From assembly GCF_014643775.1 (NCBI RefSeq), contig NZ_BMKC01000002.1, positions 124,001 to 188,000 of the forward strand: a DNA stretch of 64,000 nt, written 5' to 3'. The position numbers and the translations under genes are program-made. Each line of letters opens with the position of its first letter. Positions within the stretch are counted from its first letter, which is position 1. A model generated the notes under the pieces. That model did no database searches. It saw only the letters and a list, made by a program, of their open reading frames with translations, and had not been told where the DNA came from. This DNA is from Arenimonas soli. Its GTDB lineage: Bacteria; Pseudomonadota; Gammaproteobacteria; Xanthomonadales; Xanthomonadaceae. Positions 1 to 12,782 of this stretch are shown here, piece after piece.

Positions 1-661
1 GCACGCGCTGGCCGGTCCAGGCCATGCCATGGCAGCCGGTGCAGACCTGGGCGAGGTAGGCGCCGTATTCGGCGGTGGCGCCGGCCGGCGGCGCGGTGCG
101 CGTGCGCGGCGCGTGGTCGATGTCGGCCGCGGGCACCAGGTGCAGCTTTCCGAACAGCGCCATCACCCGTCCCAGCGGCCGGATATCGGTCGTGCCGGGC
201 TGGTTGCCCGAGGCCGGCAAGGCCTGCAGGTAGGCGACCAGAGCGGCCGTGTCCTCGTCGGACAGGTTCATGAAATCGGTGGAGGGCATCACCCGCAGCG
301 GGCGCCCGTCGGGACCCACGCCGTGGCGGATGGCCACGCCCAGGGCGTCGGCATCGTAGCGTTCGCCCATGGCCGCGGGCGTGAGGTTGGGTGCGACGAC
401 GAAGGCCACCGGGCCGGCATCGATGAAGACCTTGCCGCGGCCGGCTTCGCCGTGGCATTCCACGCAGCCGGTGACGGTGTACAGGTGTTCGCCGCGGGCC
501 AGGGCCTCGGGGGCGCTGGTCATGGGCAGCGGCGGATCGGCGACCTCGTAGACGCGGGCCAGGTCGGCCTCGGTCTTGAGCCAGGCGATGGCGAAAACCG
601 CGCCAACGACGACGAACAGGGAAGCAGCCACCCAGGCTGCGCGGTAAACCCAACTGCGCAT
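1..661 (-). CDS. Diheme c-type cytochrome, C-terminus beyond the window
   Basis: Reading leftward from ATG at 661, the frame stays open to base 1, so the 3' end is missing. An N-terminal hydrophobic segment (about residues 5-27) serves as a membrane anchor or uncleaved signal. Two haem-attachment motifs are visible: CVECH at about 66-70 and CTGCH at about 207-211, each followed by a typical small class I cytochrome c context. This matches periplasmic diheme electron carriers of the alcohol/aldehyde dehydrogenase subunit or cytochrome c4/FixP type. The redox partner is not in the window. The family is secure; the specific role is not. Confidence 0.85.
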   Translation of the reverse strand, partial: MRSWVYRAAWVAASLFVVVGAVFAIAWLKTEADLARVYEVADPPLPMTSAPEALARGEHLYTVTGCVECHGEAGRGKVFIDAGPVAFVVAPNLTPAAMGERYDADALGVAIRHGVGPDGRPLRVMPSTDFMNLSDEDTAALVAYLQALPASGNQPGTTDIRPLGRVMALFGKLHLVPAADIDHAPRTRTAPPAGATAEYGAYLAQVCTGCHGMAWTGQRV

Positions 662-798
662 GACACATCTCGAATTTGTGATCGTGATGTGAAAGTACGC
701 AAGTTGGCGGGACCGGCGGCCGTCCCTGAAGTCACTGGGGTGCCGCAGCGTTCAGGCGCGGTTTGCCTGGCGCCGCCCGGGCATGACTTCCGGCGCAG

Positions 799-1908
799 TC
801 AACCGCGGGTGGCGTAGTAGGCCTCTTCCGACACCGCGTGCCAGGCCTTGGCCTGGGCCTGGAAGGCACGCATGGAATCGAGCGCACGCCGGGCCATCGG
901 GTCGGCGGCCGCGGTTTCCTCGAGCACCTTGTCCGAGGCGCGGCGCAGGGCCAGCAGCACGTCGTCGGGCAGTTGCCGCAGTTCGACGTCGTGTTCGCGC
1001 ACCAGGCGGTCGAGCGCCTGCTGGTTGCGGGCGGTGTATTCGGCCAGCATCGCGTCGTTCACCGCGCGGCAGCAGGCATCGACGATGTCGCGCAGGTCCT
1101 GCGGCAGGGCGTCGAAGGCGGCCTTGTTGACCATGCACTCGAGCGTGGGGCCCGGCTCCTGCCAGCCCGGGTAGTAGCAATACTTGGCGGCGCGGTGCAG
1201 GCCGAACGCCAGGTCGTTGTACGGCCCCACCCATTCGGCGGCATCGATCGCGCCGGTCTGCAGCGAGCTGAAGATCTCGGCGCCGGGCAGGTTCACCGGC
1301 GTCGCGCCCACGCGCGCCATCACTTCCCCGCCCAGGCCGGGGATGCGCATCTTCAGGCCCTGCAGGTCGGCCAGCGACTCCACCGGCTTGCGGAACCAGC
1401 CGGCCATCTGCACGCCGGTGTTGCCGGCCGGGAACGGCACCAGGCCGAAGTGCGCGTAGAGTTCGCGCCAGATTTCCAGGCCACCGCCCTCGTAGAGCCA
1501 GCCGTTCATCTCCTGGGCGTTGAGCCCGAAGGGCACGGCGCAGAAAAACGGCGCCGCGGCGGCCTTGCCCTTCCAGTAATAGCTGGCGGAGTGGCCCATT
1601 TCGGCGGTGCCGCGGCCGACGGCGTCGAAGACTTCGAAGGCCGGCACCAGTTCGCCAGCACCATAGACCTTGACCGTGAGCCGGCCACCACTGGCGGCGG
1701 TGATCATCGCGGCCAGCTTGGCCGCGCCGGTGCCCAGTCCCGGGAAGTTGGTGGGCCAGGAGGTCACCATCTTCCACTGCAGGCGCTCGGTGGACGCCGT
1801 GGGACCCCCGTCGGCCGCGCCTTCGGGGCGGGCGCCACAGGCCGCCAGGCCGGTCGCCACGGCGGCCAGGCCGGCGCCACGCAGGAGTTCACGTCGTTTC
1901 ATTCGCAT
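799..1908 (-). CDS. TRAP transporter solute-binding protein, DctP family
   Basis: 369 aa (an in-frame ATG at 1902 gives 367 aa). The N-terminus has a twin-arginine-like MKRRELLRG stretch, a hydrophobic core and a lipobox-like LAAC with Cys at about residue 24, so the product is exported and perhaps lipidated. The body carries DctP-family features, including the segment around GAIDAAEWVGPYND and the YYPGWQEPG motif typical of the TakP-like subgroup that binds 2-oxo acids or lactate. No DctQ or DctM membrane subunits lie in the window, so its permease must be encoded elsewhere. Substrate is an inference from the subgroup only. Confidence 0.85.
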   Translation of the reverse strand: MRMKRRELLRGAGLAAVATGLAACGARPEGAADGGPTASTERLQWKMVTSWPTNFPGLGTGAAKLAAMITAASGGRLTVKVYGAGELVPAFEVFDAVGRGTAEMGHSASYYWKGKAAAAPFFCAVPFGLNAQEMNGWLYEGGGLEIWRELYAHFGLVPFPAGNTGVQMAGWFRKPVESLADLQGLKMRIPGLGGEVMARVGATPVNLPGAEIFSSLQTGAIDAAEWVGPYNDLAFGLHRAAKYCYYPGWQEPGPTLECMVNKAAFDALPQDLRDIVDACCRAVNDAMLAEYTARNQQALDRLVREHDVELRQLPDDVLLALRRASDKVLEETAAADPMARRALDSMRAFQAQAKAWHAVSEEAYYATRG

Positions 1909-2294
1909 TCCCCGGGTTGCTGCGATGTGTTCACCGCGAAGTATGCCGACTTCCCCCGGTCACTTGTAGGAGCACCTTCAGGCGCGAATCTCCTGCCCTT
2001 GGCGTTCGGCCAAGCAAAGCGCCGGTACGAGTTCCTTGCGCGGGTGGAGGCAGCGTGCAGTCGCCCTGGCCGACACGCCGCAAGTACGTCCGTGTAGGCT
2101 CTTCGTCGACATCCATGTCTCCGAAGGTCGGCCAGGGCGACTGCACGCTACCTCCTGGAATGGACGTCGGGGCCGACAGAAGATCAAGAGCGCAACGCGC
2201 GCTTGCGCCGCAAACGCTGGCCATCGCCCCGATTCGCCGGGAAGCTGCTTTCCCATCGGCCACGACGTAACGTTTAGGAGGTGTCGCGGTTCCG
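1909..2294. other. 386-bp intergenic region with repeat-like elements
   Basis: There is no convincing gene between the TRAP binding protein and uvrD. Near 1966 lies TGTAGGAGCACCTTCAGGCG, which resembles the extragenic GTAGGAGCGGCTTCAGCCGC-type repeat common in Xanthomonadaceae and Pseudomonas, although it is degenerate. The inverted repeat at 2046-2155 occupies the middle. Short open frames here only read through these repeats. Confidence 0.6.
2046..2155. repeat. Large inverted repeat: 29-nt arms, 52-nt loop
   Basis: The left arm, 2046-2074, and right arm, 2127-2155, are reverse complements with one mismatch in 29 positions. The arm core reads GTGCAGTCGCCCTGGCCGAC on the plus strand. The 52-nt loop is not itself strongly symmetrical. 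No T-run follows, so it does not look like a simple intrinsic terminator. It could be a REP/MITE-like element, a structured RNA, or a transcript-end stabiliser downstream of uvrD, which is transcribed towards it. Confidence 0.85.
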
Positions 2295-4475
2295 CTACGC
2301 CGGCTGGAGGTTGGCGTAGCCGAGCACCAGCCACTTGGCGCCGCCGTCCTCGAAGTTGACCTGGATGCGGGCGTGCGAGCCGCTGCCCTCGGCGTCCATC
2401 ACCACGCCGATGCCGAAGCTGGGGTGCACCACGCGCTGGCCCAGGCGCAGCGCGGGCCCGGACTGGGAGGCCAGGGCCGCCGCACGCGGCGGGCCGAAGC
2501 CGGTGGGGCGGCTGACCTGCACCTTCGGGCGGACCTCGCGCAGCAGGCCCTGGGGAATTTCGCGCAGGAAACGCGAGGGCGTGCCCAGCATTTCCATGCC
2601 GTGCAGGCGGCGCGATTCGGCGTAACACAGCACCAGCTTCTGGCGGGCGCGGGTCAGGCCGACGTAGGCCAAGCGGCGTTCTTCTTCCAGGCGGCCGCTT
2701 TCCTCGAGCGAACGGCCGCTGGGGAACAGGCCCTCTTCCATGCCCACCAGGAACACGTGCGGGAACTCCAGGCCCTTGGCGCTGTGCAGGGTCATCAGCT
2801 GCACGCCGTCCTCGCCGGCCTCGGCCTGGCCTTCGCCGGCCTCCAGCGCGGCATAGCCCAGGAAGGCGACCAGGTCGGACATGCCGGCCAGTTCTTCGTC
2901 GTCGGGCCGTTCGAAGCGGCTGGCCACCGACACCAGTTCGTCGAGGTTGTCCACGCGCGAATCGAGCTGGCCCCGCGATTCGTTGGCGTAGTGAACGCGC
3001 AGGCCGGAGGTGGTGATGACGTGGTCGAACTGTTCGTGCAGCGGCGAGTCCTGGATGTCGGCCTCCAGGCCGGCCATCAGGTCGATGAAGCCGCGCAGGG
3101 CGTTGCGGGCGCGGCCGGCCAGGCCGCTGCCGTCGCCGGACATGGCTTCGGCGGCGGCGAACAGCGGCACGGCCTTTTCGCGCGCGTGCCGGCGCACTTC
3201 GTCCAGGGTCTTGCCGCCGATGCCGCGCGGCGGCGTGTTCACCGCGCGCTCGAAGGCGGCATCGTCGCCGCGGTTGGCGACCAGGCGCAGGTAGGCCAGG
3301 GCGTCCTTGATTTCCATGCGGTCGAAGAAGCGTTGGCCGCCATACACGCGGTAGGGCAGGCCGGCCTGCACGAGCTGTTCTTCCATCGCCCGCGACTGCG
3401 CGTTCGAGCGGTACAGCACGGCGCTGTCGCCGGCGCTGCCGCCGTCGCGGATCCAGGCCTGGATGCGTTCGACGACGAAGCGCGCCTCGTCCACCTCGTT
3501 GTAGGCGGCGAACAGGTCGATCGGTTCGCCTTCGCCGTCGGCGGTCCACAGCTGCTTGCCGACGCGTTCGGGGTTGTGGGCGATCACGGCGTTGGCGGCG
3601 GCCAGGATATTGCCCGACGAACGATAGTTCTGCTCGAGCTTGATGGTGCGCGCGCCCGGGTAGTCGCGCAGGAAACGCTGCACGTTTTCGACCTTGGCGC
3701 CGCGCCAGCCGTAGATGGCCTGGTCGTCGTCGCCAACCACGAACACTTCGCCGGTATCGCCGGCCAGCACGCGCACGAAGGCGTACTGGATGGCATTGGT
3801 GTCCTGGAATTCATCGACCAGGATGTGCCGGAACCGCTGCTGGTAGTGATGCAGCAGCGCCGGGTGCTGCAGCCACAGTTCGTGCGCGCGCAGCAGCAGT
3901 TCGGCGAAGTCCACCAGGCCGGCGCGCTGGCAGCGTTCTTCGTAGGCCTCGTACACGCGCTGCATGGTCTGGCCGTAGAAGTCGCCGCCGGCCGGCTGGA
4001 TGTGCTTCGGACGCCGGCCTTCGTCCTTCTGGGCATTGATCCACCAGGCCATCTGCCGCGGCGGGAAGCGGCCGTCGTCGAGGTCGAGGTCGGCGCCGAT
4101 GCGCTTGAGCAGGCGCACCTGGTCGTCCTGGTCGAGCACCTGGAAGGATTCGGGCAGGTTCGCTTCCTGCCAGTGCAGACGCAGCAGGCGGTGGGCCAGG
4201 CCGTGGAAGGTGCCGACCCACATGCCGCGGCTGCCGTGGCGCAGCAGGGCTTCCACGCGGCCACGCATCTCGGCGGCGGCCTTGTTGGTGAAGGTGACGG
4301 CCAGCACGCCGTGCGCGGGCACGCCCACGACCTCGTTCAGCCAGCCGATGCGGTGGGTCAGGACGCGGGTCTTGCCCGAGCCGGCGCCGGCGAGCACCAG
4401 CAGGTGGCCCGGCGGGGCCGAAACGGCTTCGCGCTGGGCGGGATTGAGGTCGTCAAGCAGGTGGGAAACATCCAT
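2295..4475 (-). CDS. uvrD: DNA helicase II (UvrD)
   Basis: 726 aa, close to the usual 720-aa length of UvrD. All superfamily 1A motifs are present in order: Walker A AGAGSGKT at about 29-36, motif II LVDEFQDTN, motif III VVGDDDQAIYGWRGA, motif IV EQNYRSS, motif V LMTLHSAKGLEF and motif VI YVGLTRARQ. The protein is an ATP-driven 3'-5' helicase acting in nucleotide excision and mismatch repair. A C-terminal extension with a Tudor-like end (HPSFGIGVVM...) is typical. The start has no Shine-Dalgarno but a TACAAT hexamer 6 nt upstream, suggesting a leaderless transcript. Confidence 0.97.
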   Translation of the reverse strand: MDVSHLLDDLNPAQREAVSAPPGHLLVLAGAGSGKTRVLTHRIGWLNEVVGVPAHGVLAVTFTNKAAAEMRGRVEALLRHGSRGMWVGTFHGLAHRLLRLHWQEANLPESFQVLDQDDQVRLLKRIGADLDLDDGRFPPRQMAWWINAQKDEGRRPKHIQPAGGDFYGQTMQRVYEAYEERCQRAGLVDFAELLLRAHELWLQHPALLHHYQQRFRHILVDEFQDTNAIQYAFVRVLAGDTGEVFVVGDDDQAIYGWRGAKVENVQRFLRDYPGARTIKLEQNYRSSGNILAAANAVIAHNPERVGKQLWTADGEGEPIDLFAAYNEVDEARFVVERIQAWIRDGGSAGDSAVLYRSNAQSRAMEEQLVQAGLPYRVYGGQRFFDRMEIKDALAYLRLVANRGDDAAFERAVNTPPRGIGGKTLDEVRRHAREKAVPLFAAAEAMSGDGSGLAGRARNALRGFIDLMAGLEADIQDSPLHEQFDHVITTSGLRVHYANESRGQLDSRVDNLDELVSVASRFERPDDEELAGMSDLVAFLGYAALEAGEGQAEAGEDGVQLMTLHSAKGLEFPHVFLVGMEEGLFPSGRSLEESGRLEEERRLAYVGLTRARQKLVLCYAESRRLHGMEMLGTPSRFLREIPQGLLREVRPKVQVSRPTGFGPPRAAALASQSGPALRLGQRVVHPSFGIGVVMDAEGSGSHARIQVNFEDGGAKWLVLGYANLQPA

Positions 4476-4481
4476 GGCGCC

Positions 4482-4487
4482 ATTGTA
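4482..4487 (-). promoter_or_regulatory. Candidate -10 box of leaderless uvrD transcript
   Basis: TACAAT on the minus strand lies 6 nt before the uvrD ATG, with no purine-rich ribosome site between. Transcription would start at or within a base or two of the A of ATG. No good -35 is apparent. Confidence 0.5.
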
Positions 4488-4526
4488 CCGGCGCCATGGG
4501 TCCCAGGCCGGGTGTTTTTGCCGGCC

Positions 4527-5162
4527 TCAGTGCTTCTTGCTTGCCGCCGTGGACTGCGACATCAGCTTGTCGGTCCAGGCAATGCCAATCGCCGAGATGA
4601 TGAAGGCCATGTGGATGATGGTCTGCCACATCACGCCCACCGACGTCACCGAGGTGCAGCCCTTGTCCTTCGAGCCGATCTCGGCCATCAGCCGCACGGC
4701 TTCGATGCCTTCCTGGCTGCTGCACAGCGGCACGCCGCCCAGCGCGCCGGCCTCGATGAAGGTCTTGAGCAGGTGGATCGAGGAGATGCCGATGATCGCC
4801 ATCGCCAGCTTCACCTTCAGCACCGAAGCGTTGACGTGGCTGAGCCACTCGGGCTGGTCGGGGTGGCCCTGCAGGTTCAGGCGCGAAACGAAGGTTTCGT
4901 AGCCGCCCACGATCACCATCACCAGCAGGTTGGAGATCATGACCACGTCGATCAGGCCCAGCACCAGCAGCATGATCCCCATCTCGGTGAGGATGTTGGC
5001 GTCGGTGATCAGGTGCGTCAGTTCCTTCATGAACAGGAACACGTAGACGCACTGGGCCAGGATCAGCCCCAGGTAAAGCGGCAGCTGCAGCCAGCGCGAC
5101 GCGAAGATCAGCGTGGACAGCGGGCCGAGCTTCGGCGTGGCGGTGGGAGCGGGGTTGGACAT
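4527..5162 (-). CDS. YqhA/UPF0114 family inner-membrane protein
   Basis: 211 aa. It matches the TIGR00645/UPF0114 family: a Pro-rich start, then hydrophobic helices around residues 20-50, 55-80, 130-150 and 180-195, with the family-typical stretch [19 protein letters not shown] near the N-terminus and [20 protein letters not shown] in the middle. The C-terminus ends after TDKLMSQ. The function of the family is not established; it is an integral membrane protein. The start is supported by AAGGA about 8 nt upstream. It lies 14 nt downstream of the next small gene on the same strand, so the two may be cotranscribed. Confidence 0.9.
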   Translation of the reverse strand: MSNPAPTATPKLGPLSTLIFASRWLQLPLYLGLILAQCVYVFLFMKELTHLITDANILTEMGIMLLVLGLIDVVMISNLLVMVIVGGYETFVSRLNLQGHPDQPEWLSHVNASVLKVKLAMAIIGISSIHLLKTFIEAGALGGVPLCSSQEGIEAVRLMAEIGSKDKGCTSVTSVGVMWQTIIHMAFIISAIGIAWTDKLMSQSTAASKKH

Positions 5163-5175
5163 GGGTTTCCTTGGA

Positions 5176-5391
5176 TTATTTCTTGCTGGCCGCGCCGATC
5201 ACGACGGCGACCGCGCCGACGCCCAGGAGGATCCAGCCGAGGTTGATCGGCGGCGACTTTTCCTTGGTGACGCTGAGTTCGATGGGGCCGAGTTCGGCGG
5301 TTTCCTTGCTGTCGTACTTGAACACGCCGGCAGTGATAAGCCCGCCGACGACAAGCAGGATGACGCCGATGATGATGGCAGGCATGCGCAT
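5176..5391 (-). CDS. Small two-helix membrane protein (DUF3185-like)
   Basis: 71 aa when started at the ATG at 5391, which is preceded by a TGGAG ribosome site. Two hydrophobic helices flank a short polar loop: [20 protein letters not shown] at the N-terminus and [18 protein letters not shown] at the C-terminus, ending in Lys-Lys. The arrangement resembles small DUF3185-type proteins. The function is unknown. A longer frame starting at 5511 adds Pro/Arg-rich sequence unlike a protein N-terminus. The yqhA-like gene follows at once. Confidence 0.75.
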   Translation of the reverse strand: MRMPAIIIGVILLVVGGLITAGVFKYDSKETAELGPIELSVTKEKSPPINLGWILLGVGAVAVVIGAASKK

Positions 5392-5467
5392 GGTGAACTC
5401 CAGAAAGGCGCCCGGGACCGGGCCCGGCAAGCGTAGTGGCAAGGACCGGCCCTGCCAAGCGCCATCT

Positions 5468-6511
5468 TCAGGCCAGGCGCACGCCGGGAAGCGACAGCAC
5501 GTAGTCGGCACCCATCAGTTGCGAAGGCGTATGGAAGCCCGGCGTCGGCGCCGGTTCGACCAGCAGCCGCTGCACGATGCCCAGCGATGCGGTCACGGTG
5601 AGTTCGTAGCCGTTGGGCGTGCGCAGCTGGCGCGCCAGTTCGCCGCCCTGGTCGTCGCGCACCTCGCCCCAGACCACGCAGCCGGTCTTGCCGCGGGTGC
5701 TGTCCGAGGGCCCACGCACCTTCTTCTCCACCTGGCGCTTGAGCAGGGACTGCACCGGCCCCAGGCCCAGCAGCGGGCCGAGCAGGCGCAGGCGGCGCAG
5801 CTTGATGGCCGTGGAAGGCGGCACGCCCATGTAGACCTCGACATCGGGGATGCCGGTGGACAGGTAGGCAGTGTAGACATCGCCCCAGGGGATGGTCATC
5901 GCGAAGCGCTGTTCGCCGTCGCGTTCGAAGGTGCGGGTCTTCCATGCCAGCGGCACGCGCCTGAGTTCACCGCCGATGCGCGCGCGCCCGCCCTTGCCCA
6001 GGCCTTCGACGCTGGTCTTGGCCGTGCCGGGGCTGGGCCCGCCACCGGCCTCGAAAGCCAGCACCAGGGAGGTGGCCGAGGGCAGGTCGCGCTTGAGCAT
6101 GGCGGCCAGGCAGTCGGTGGGCACCACGTCGAAGCCCGCGCCCGGCAGCACCACGATGCCCTTCTGGCGGGCCTGTGCGTCGCGCGAATGGCAATGCGCG
6201 AAAACGTCGATTTCGCCGGTGATGTCCAGGTAGTGCGCGCCCACGTCCAGGCAGGCATCGAGCATCGGTGCGCTGGTGGCGGAGAACGGGCCGGCGCAGT
6301 GCAGCACCAGGCCGATGCCGTTGAGGCCCGTGCGAAGCGCCGTGGGGTTGTCGAGCGTGAACGCGCGCACCGGCAGGCCGTGCTGCTGCGCCAGCGGTTC
6401 GAGCGCGGCGGCATTGCGCCCCGCCAGCACCGGCCGCAGCCCGCGCCGCACGGCTTCTTCCACCACCATCTTGCCGGTATAGCCGTTGGCGCCGTAGATC
6501 ATCCAGTCCAT
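5468..6511 (-). CDS. Saccharopine dehydrogenase-like reductase (trans-acting enoyl reductase type)
   Basis: 347 aa. A Rossmann start, MIYGANGYTGKMVVEEAVRRG, supplies a GxxGxxG-like NAD(P)-binding turn at about residues 6-12, followed by the LAGRN arginine region that often selects NADPH. A mid-region VLHCAGPFS and GAHYLDITGE are hallmarks of the saccharopine dehydrogenase-like/trans-acting enoyl reductase family. Members act on lipid or polyketide intermediates or are uncharacterised. It starts 4 nt after the SDR stop at 6516, so the two reductases form one operon. The substrate is unknown. Confidence 0.85.
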   Translation of the reverse strand: MDWMIYGANGYTGKMVVEEAVRRGLRPVLAGRNAAALEPLAQQHGLPVRAFTLDNPTALRTGLNGIGLVLHCAGPFSATSAPMLDACLDVGAHYLDITGEIDVFAHCHSRDAQARQKGIVVLPGAGFDVVPTDCLAAMLKRDLPSATSLVLAFEAGGGPSPGTAKTSVEGLGKGGRARIGGELRRVPLAWKTRTFERDGEQRFAMTIPWGDVYTAYLSTGIPDVEVYMGVPPSTAIKLRRLRLLGPLLGLGPVQSLLKRQVEKKVRGPSDSTRGKTGCVVWGEVRDDQGGELARQLRTPNGYELTVTASLGIVQRLLVEPAPTPGFHTPSQLMGADYVLSLPGVRLA

Positions 6512-6515
6512 GTCG

Positions 6516-7310
6516 TTATCCCGCGCTCCTGGCCTTGGCCAGCTTCAGGAGCTGATTGAAGTAGGTTTCGGGGAACCAGCGCTTCAGGCGCCAGCGCATC
6601 GGCTCGCGCCGGGTCGGCAGCACCAGGAACTCGCCGCGTTCGACCGCGGCGAAACAGCGGTCGGCGACGCCGTCGAGCGTATCGGGCGAGGTTTCCATCA
6701 TGCGCCCTGCGAAGGCCTTCAGGCGCGGGTCGCCCTGCCAGCTCTCGAGCAGGTTGGTCTGGAAAAACGCCGGGCACAGCACGCTGACCCGGATGCCCTT
6801 GTCGTGCAGCTCGGCGCGCAGCTGTTCGCTCAGCGCCACCACGGCCGCCTTGGACACGCCGTAGCTCATGATGCTGGGCGCGCCGGCCAGGCCGGCGAAG
6901 CTGGCGGTGTTGATGACCTGGCCACGACCGGCGGCGATCATGCCGGGCAGGAACAGCCGGCAGCCGCGCACCACGCCCATCAGGTTCACGTCCAGCGCGT
7001 TGCGCCATTCGGCCGGCGTGGTGTCGACCATGGCACCGCCGGTGGCGATGCCGGCGTTGTTGACCAGCACGTCCAGGCCGCCCCATTCGCCGGCGATGCG
7101 TTCGTGCACCTGTTCCATGGCCTCGTCACTGGCGACGTTGGCGGCCATGGCCAGGTGGCCGTCGCCGGCCAGCGCGGCGCGCGTGAGTTCGGCGCGCGCG
7201 GCGTCGAGGTCGACGCAGGCGACCTTGTCGCCGGCCCGCGCGTACCGATGCGCCAGCGCCTGGCCCAGGCCACTACCCGCCCCCGTGATCAAGACCCGCC
7301 GCTGCCCCAT
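6516..7310 (-). CDS. SDR family oxidoreductase
   Basis: 264 aa classical short-chain dehydrogenase. It has TGAGSGLG cofactor-binding (about 9-16), NNAG at about 88-91, catalytic Ser in the NTASFAG region, and YxxxK in MSYGVSKAAV. The C-terminal part (RRWFPETYFNQLLKLAK) resembles membrane-peripheral SDRs with alpha/beta-hydrolase-linked or lipid substrates. A GGAG ribosome site precedes the start. It is transcribed with the saccharopine-dehydrogenase-like gene and divergently from the SDR at 7406. Confidence 0.88.
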   Translation of the reverse strand: MGQRRVLITGAGSGLGQALAHRYARAGDKVACVDLDAARAELTRAALAGDGHLAMAANVASDEAMEQVHERIAGEWGGLDVLVNNAGIATGGAMVDTTPAEWRNALDVNLMGVVRGCRLFLPGMIAAGRGQVINTASFAGLAGAPSIMSYGVSKAAVVALSEQLRAELHDKGIRVSVLCPAFFQTNLLESWQGDPRLKAFAGRMMETSPDTLDGVADRCFAAVERGEFLVLPTRREPMRWRLKRWFPETYFNQLLKLAKARSAG

Positions 7311-7405
7311 CGTGTTGCTCCGGTGTGCCGGGCCCCGGGTGGGGCCTGTGCTAGATTCCCGAGCATAACAATCCTGCCGTTAACCCCTTGTCCCCGGAGC
7401 CTTTC

Positions 7406-8167
7406 GTGACCGACCCCCTGTTCAACCTGGGCGGGAAAACCGCCCTGGTAAGCGGTGCCTCGCGCGGCATCGGCGAAGCCATCGCCCACCTTCTGGCCGG
7501 GCACGGCGCGCACGTGATTTGCACCAGCCGCAAGATCGAAGGCTGCGAGGCCGTGGCCGGCGCCATCCGCGACGCCGGGGGCTCCGCCGAGGCCCATGCG
7601 GTGCACGTGGGCGACACGGCGGCGATCGACGCACTGTTTGAAACACTCGACGCCGCCGGCCGGCGCGTGGACATCCTGGTCAACAACGCCGCCGCCAACC
7701 CCTACTTCGGGCCGGCCGTGGACATGACGCTCGACGCCTACGAAAAAACCGTGGAAGTGAACCTGCGCGGCTACTTCTGGACGACGGTGCAGGCGGCCCG
7801 GCGCATGAAGGGCCACGGCGGCGCCATCGTCAACGTCGCTTCGGTCAACGCCCGGCGCGCGGCGCCCGGCCAGCTGGTGTACTCGATGACCAAGGCCGGC
7901 ATCGTCAACATGACCGAAGGCTTCGCCAAGGAACTGGCGCCGCTGGGCGTGCGCGTGAACGCCGTGCTGCCGGGCCTGACGGATACGAAGTTCGCTTCGG
8001 CACTAACCGGCAATCCCAAGATCATGGACATGATGCTGCGCCTGATCCCGCTGGCGCGCATGGCGCAGCCGGGCGAGATCGCGCCCGCCGTGCTGTTCCT
8101 CGCCTCCCCCGCCGCGTCCTACCTGACCGGCGCCGCGCTGCCGGTCGACGGCGGCTACCTCGCCTGA
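7406..8167 (+). CDS. SDR family oxidoreductase (3-oxoacyl reductase-like)
   Basis: 253 aa from GTG at 7406, chosen because CGGAGC lies 5-10 nt upstream; a TTG at 7388 would add six residues but lacks a ribosome site. It is a classical SDR: SGASRGIG nucleotide-binding motif (about 18-25), NNAAANP, the catalytic NVASVNA serine, YSMTKAG for YxxxK, and the typical ending LTGAALPVDGGY. The closest family is glucose/ribitol dehydrogenase or FabG-like enzymes. The substrate is unknown. Confidence 0.88.
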   Translation: MTDPLFNLGGKTALVSGASRGIGEAIAHLLAGHGAHVICTSRKIEGCEAVAGAIRDAGGSAEAHAVHVGDTAAIDALFETLDAAGRRVDILVNNAAANPYFGPAVDMTLDAYEKTVEVNLRGYFWTTVQAARRMKGHGGAIVNVASVNARRAAPGQLVYSMTKAGIVNMTEGFAKELAPLGVRVNAVLPGLTDTKFASALTGNPKIMDMMLRLIPLARMAQPGEIAPAVLFLASPAASYLTGAALPVDGGYLA

Positions 8168-8184
8168 CCCACCGGAGCCTGCCG

Positions 8185-12117
<3,933 letters not shown>

Positions 12118-12124
12118 GGCGCGA

Positions 12125-12130
12125 ATGCTA
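12125..12130 (-). promoter_or_regulatory. Candidate -10 box of leaderless xth transcript
   Basis: TAGCAT on the minus strand ends 7 nt before the exonuclease III ATG. There is no Shine-Dalgarno sequence in the gap. Confidence 0.45.
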
Positions 12131-12229
12131 ACCGTTCGCGCGCCCCGCGGCGAAGGCTTGACCGGAATCAAGGCGGGCGGTTCGAATCGGCGCACCCTAG
12201 AAGCGGATCCTTGCGCCCGGAGAACACCC

Positions 12230-12766
12230 ATGGCCTTCCGAACGCCCCGCTATGCCCCGTCGCGCCGCGCGCTGCACTGGGGCATCGCCCTGCTGATGGT
12301 GCTGGCCTATGTGTTCATCCTGGGCCGCGAAAACTTCGAGCGTGGTTCCGACGCCCGCCTGGCGATGTTGCAGGCGCATTTCTGGATCGGCATCGCGATC
12401 CTGGCACTGATGCTGCCGCGCCTGCTGCTGGTGTTCTCGCGCCCGGCGCCGGCCGTGAAGCCGCCCTTGCCCGCGTGGCAGGCCGTGCCCGCCCGGGCCA
12501 TCCACGTTCTGCTGTACGCCATGCTGGTGGCGCAGCCGGTGCTGGGCCTGCTGACTGCCTGGACCGACGGCAAGGAACTGCTGCTGCCCTTCACCCAGAT
12601 CGTCGTGCCGGCCCTGGTGTCGCCCGACGAAGGCCTGGCCCACCGGTTCGAGGACCTGCACGAACTGGTCGGCACCGCGTTCTACTGGGTGGTTGGCCTG
12701 CACGTGGTGGCGGCGCTGTACCATCACTTCGTTCGCCGCGACGATGCCCTGCGGCGCATGACCTGA
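12230..12766 (+). CDS. Cytochrome b561 family protein
   Basis: 178 aa from ATG at 12230, preceded by CCGGAGA. Four transmembrane helices are expected (about 13-30, 45-65, 87-107, 143-163). Conserved haem-ligating His residues occur at LHWGIA in helix 1, LQAHFWIG in helix 2, LHELVG before helix 4 and GLHVVAALYHH in helix 4. It is a cytoplasmic-membrane diheme b-type electron shuttle, as in CybB. It overlaps neither neighbour; the threonine aldolase gene begins 16 nt downstream with its own GGAGG. Confidence 0.9.
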   Translation: MAFRTPRYAPSRRALHWGIALLMVLAYVFILGRENFERGSDARLAMLQAHFWIGIAILALMLPRLLLVFSRPAPAVKPPLPAWQAVPARAIHVLLYAMLVAQPVLGLLTAWTDGKELLLPFTQIVVPALVSPDEGLAHRFEDLHELVGTAFYWVVGLHVVAALYHHFVRRDDALRRMT

Positions 12767-12782
12767 CCGGAGGCGTGAAAGC

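Noticed and set aside
1931-2263. Short minus-strand frame with repeated Gly-Ser/Val-Gln-Ser motif
   Set aside because: The apparent repeat in the protein is simply the DNA inverted repeat read on one strand.
2373-5246. A 957-codon plus-strand open frame opposite uvrD
   Set aside because: It is antisense to uvrD, which has all helicase motifs. The His/Ala/Gly-rich composition is the usual mirror of a high-GC gene.
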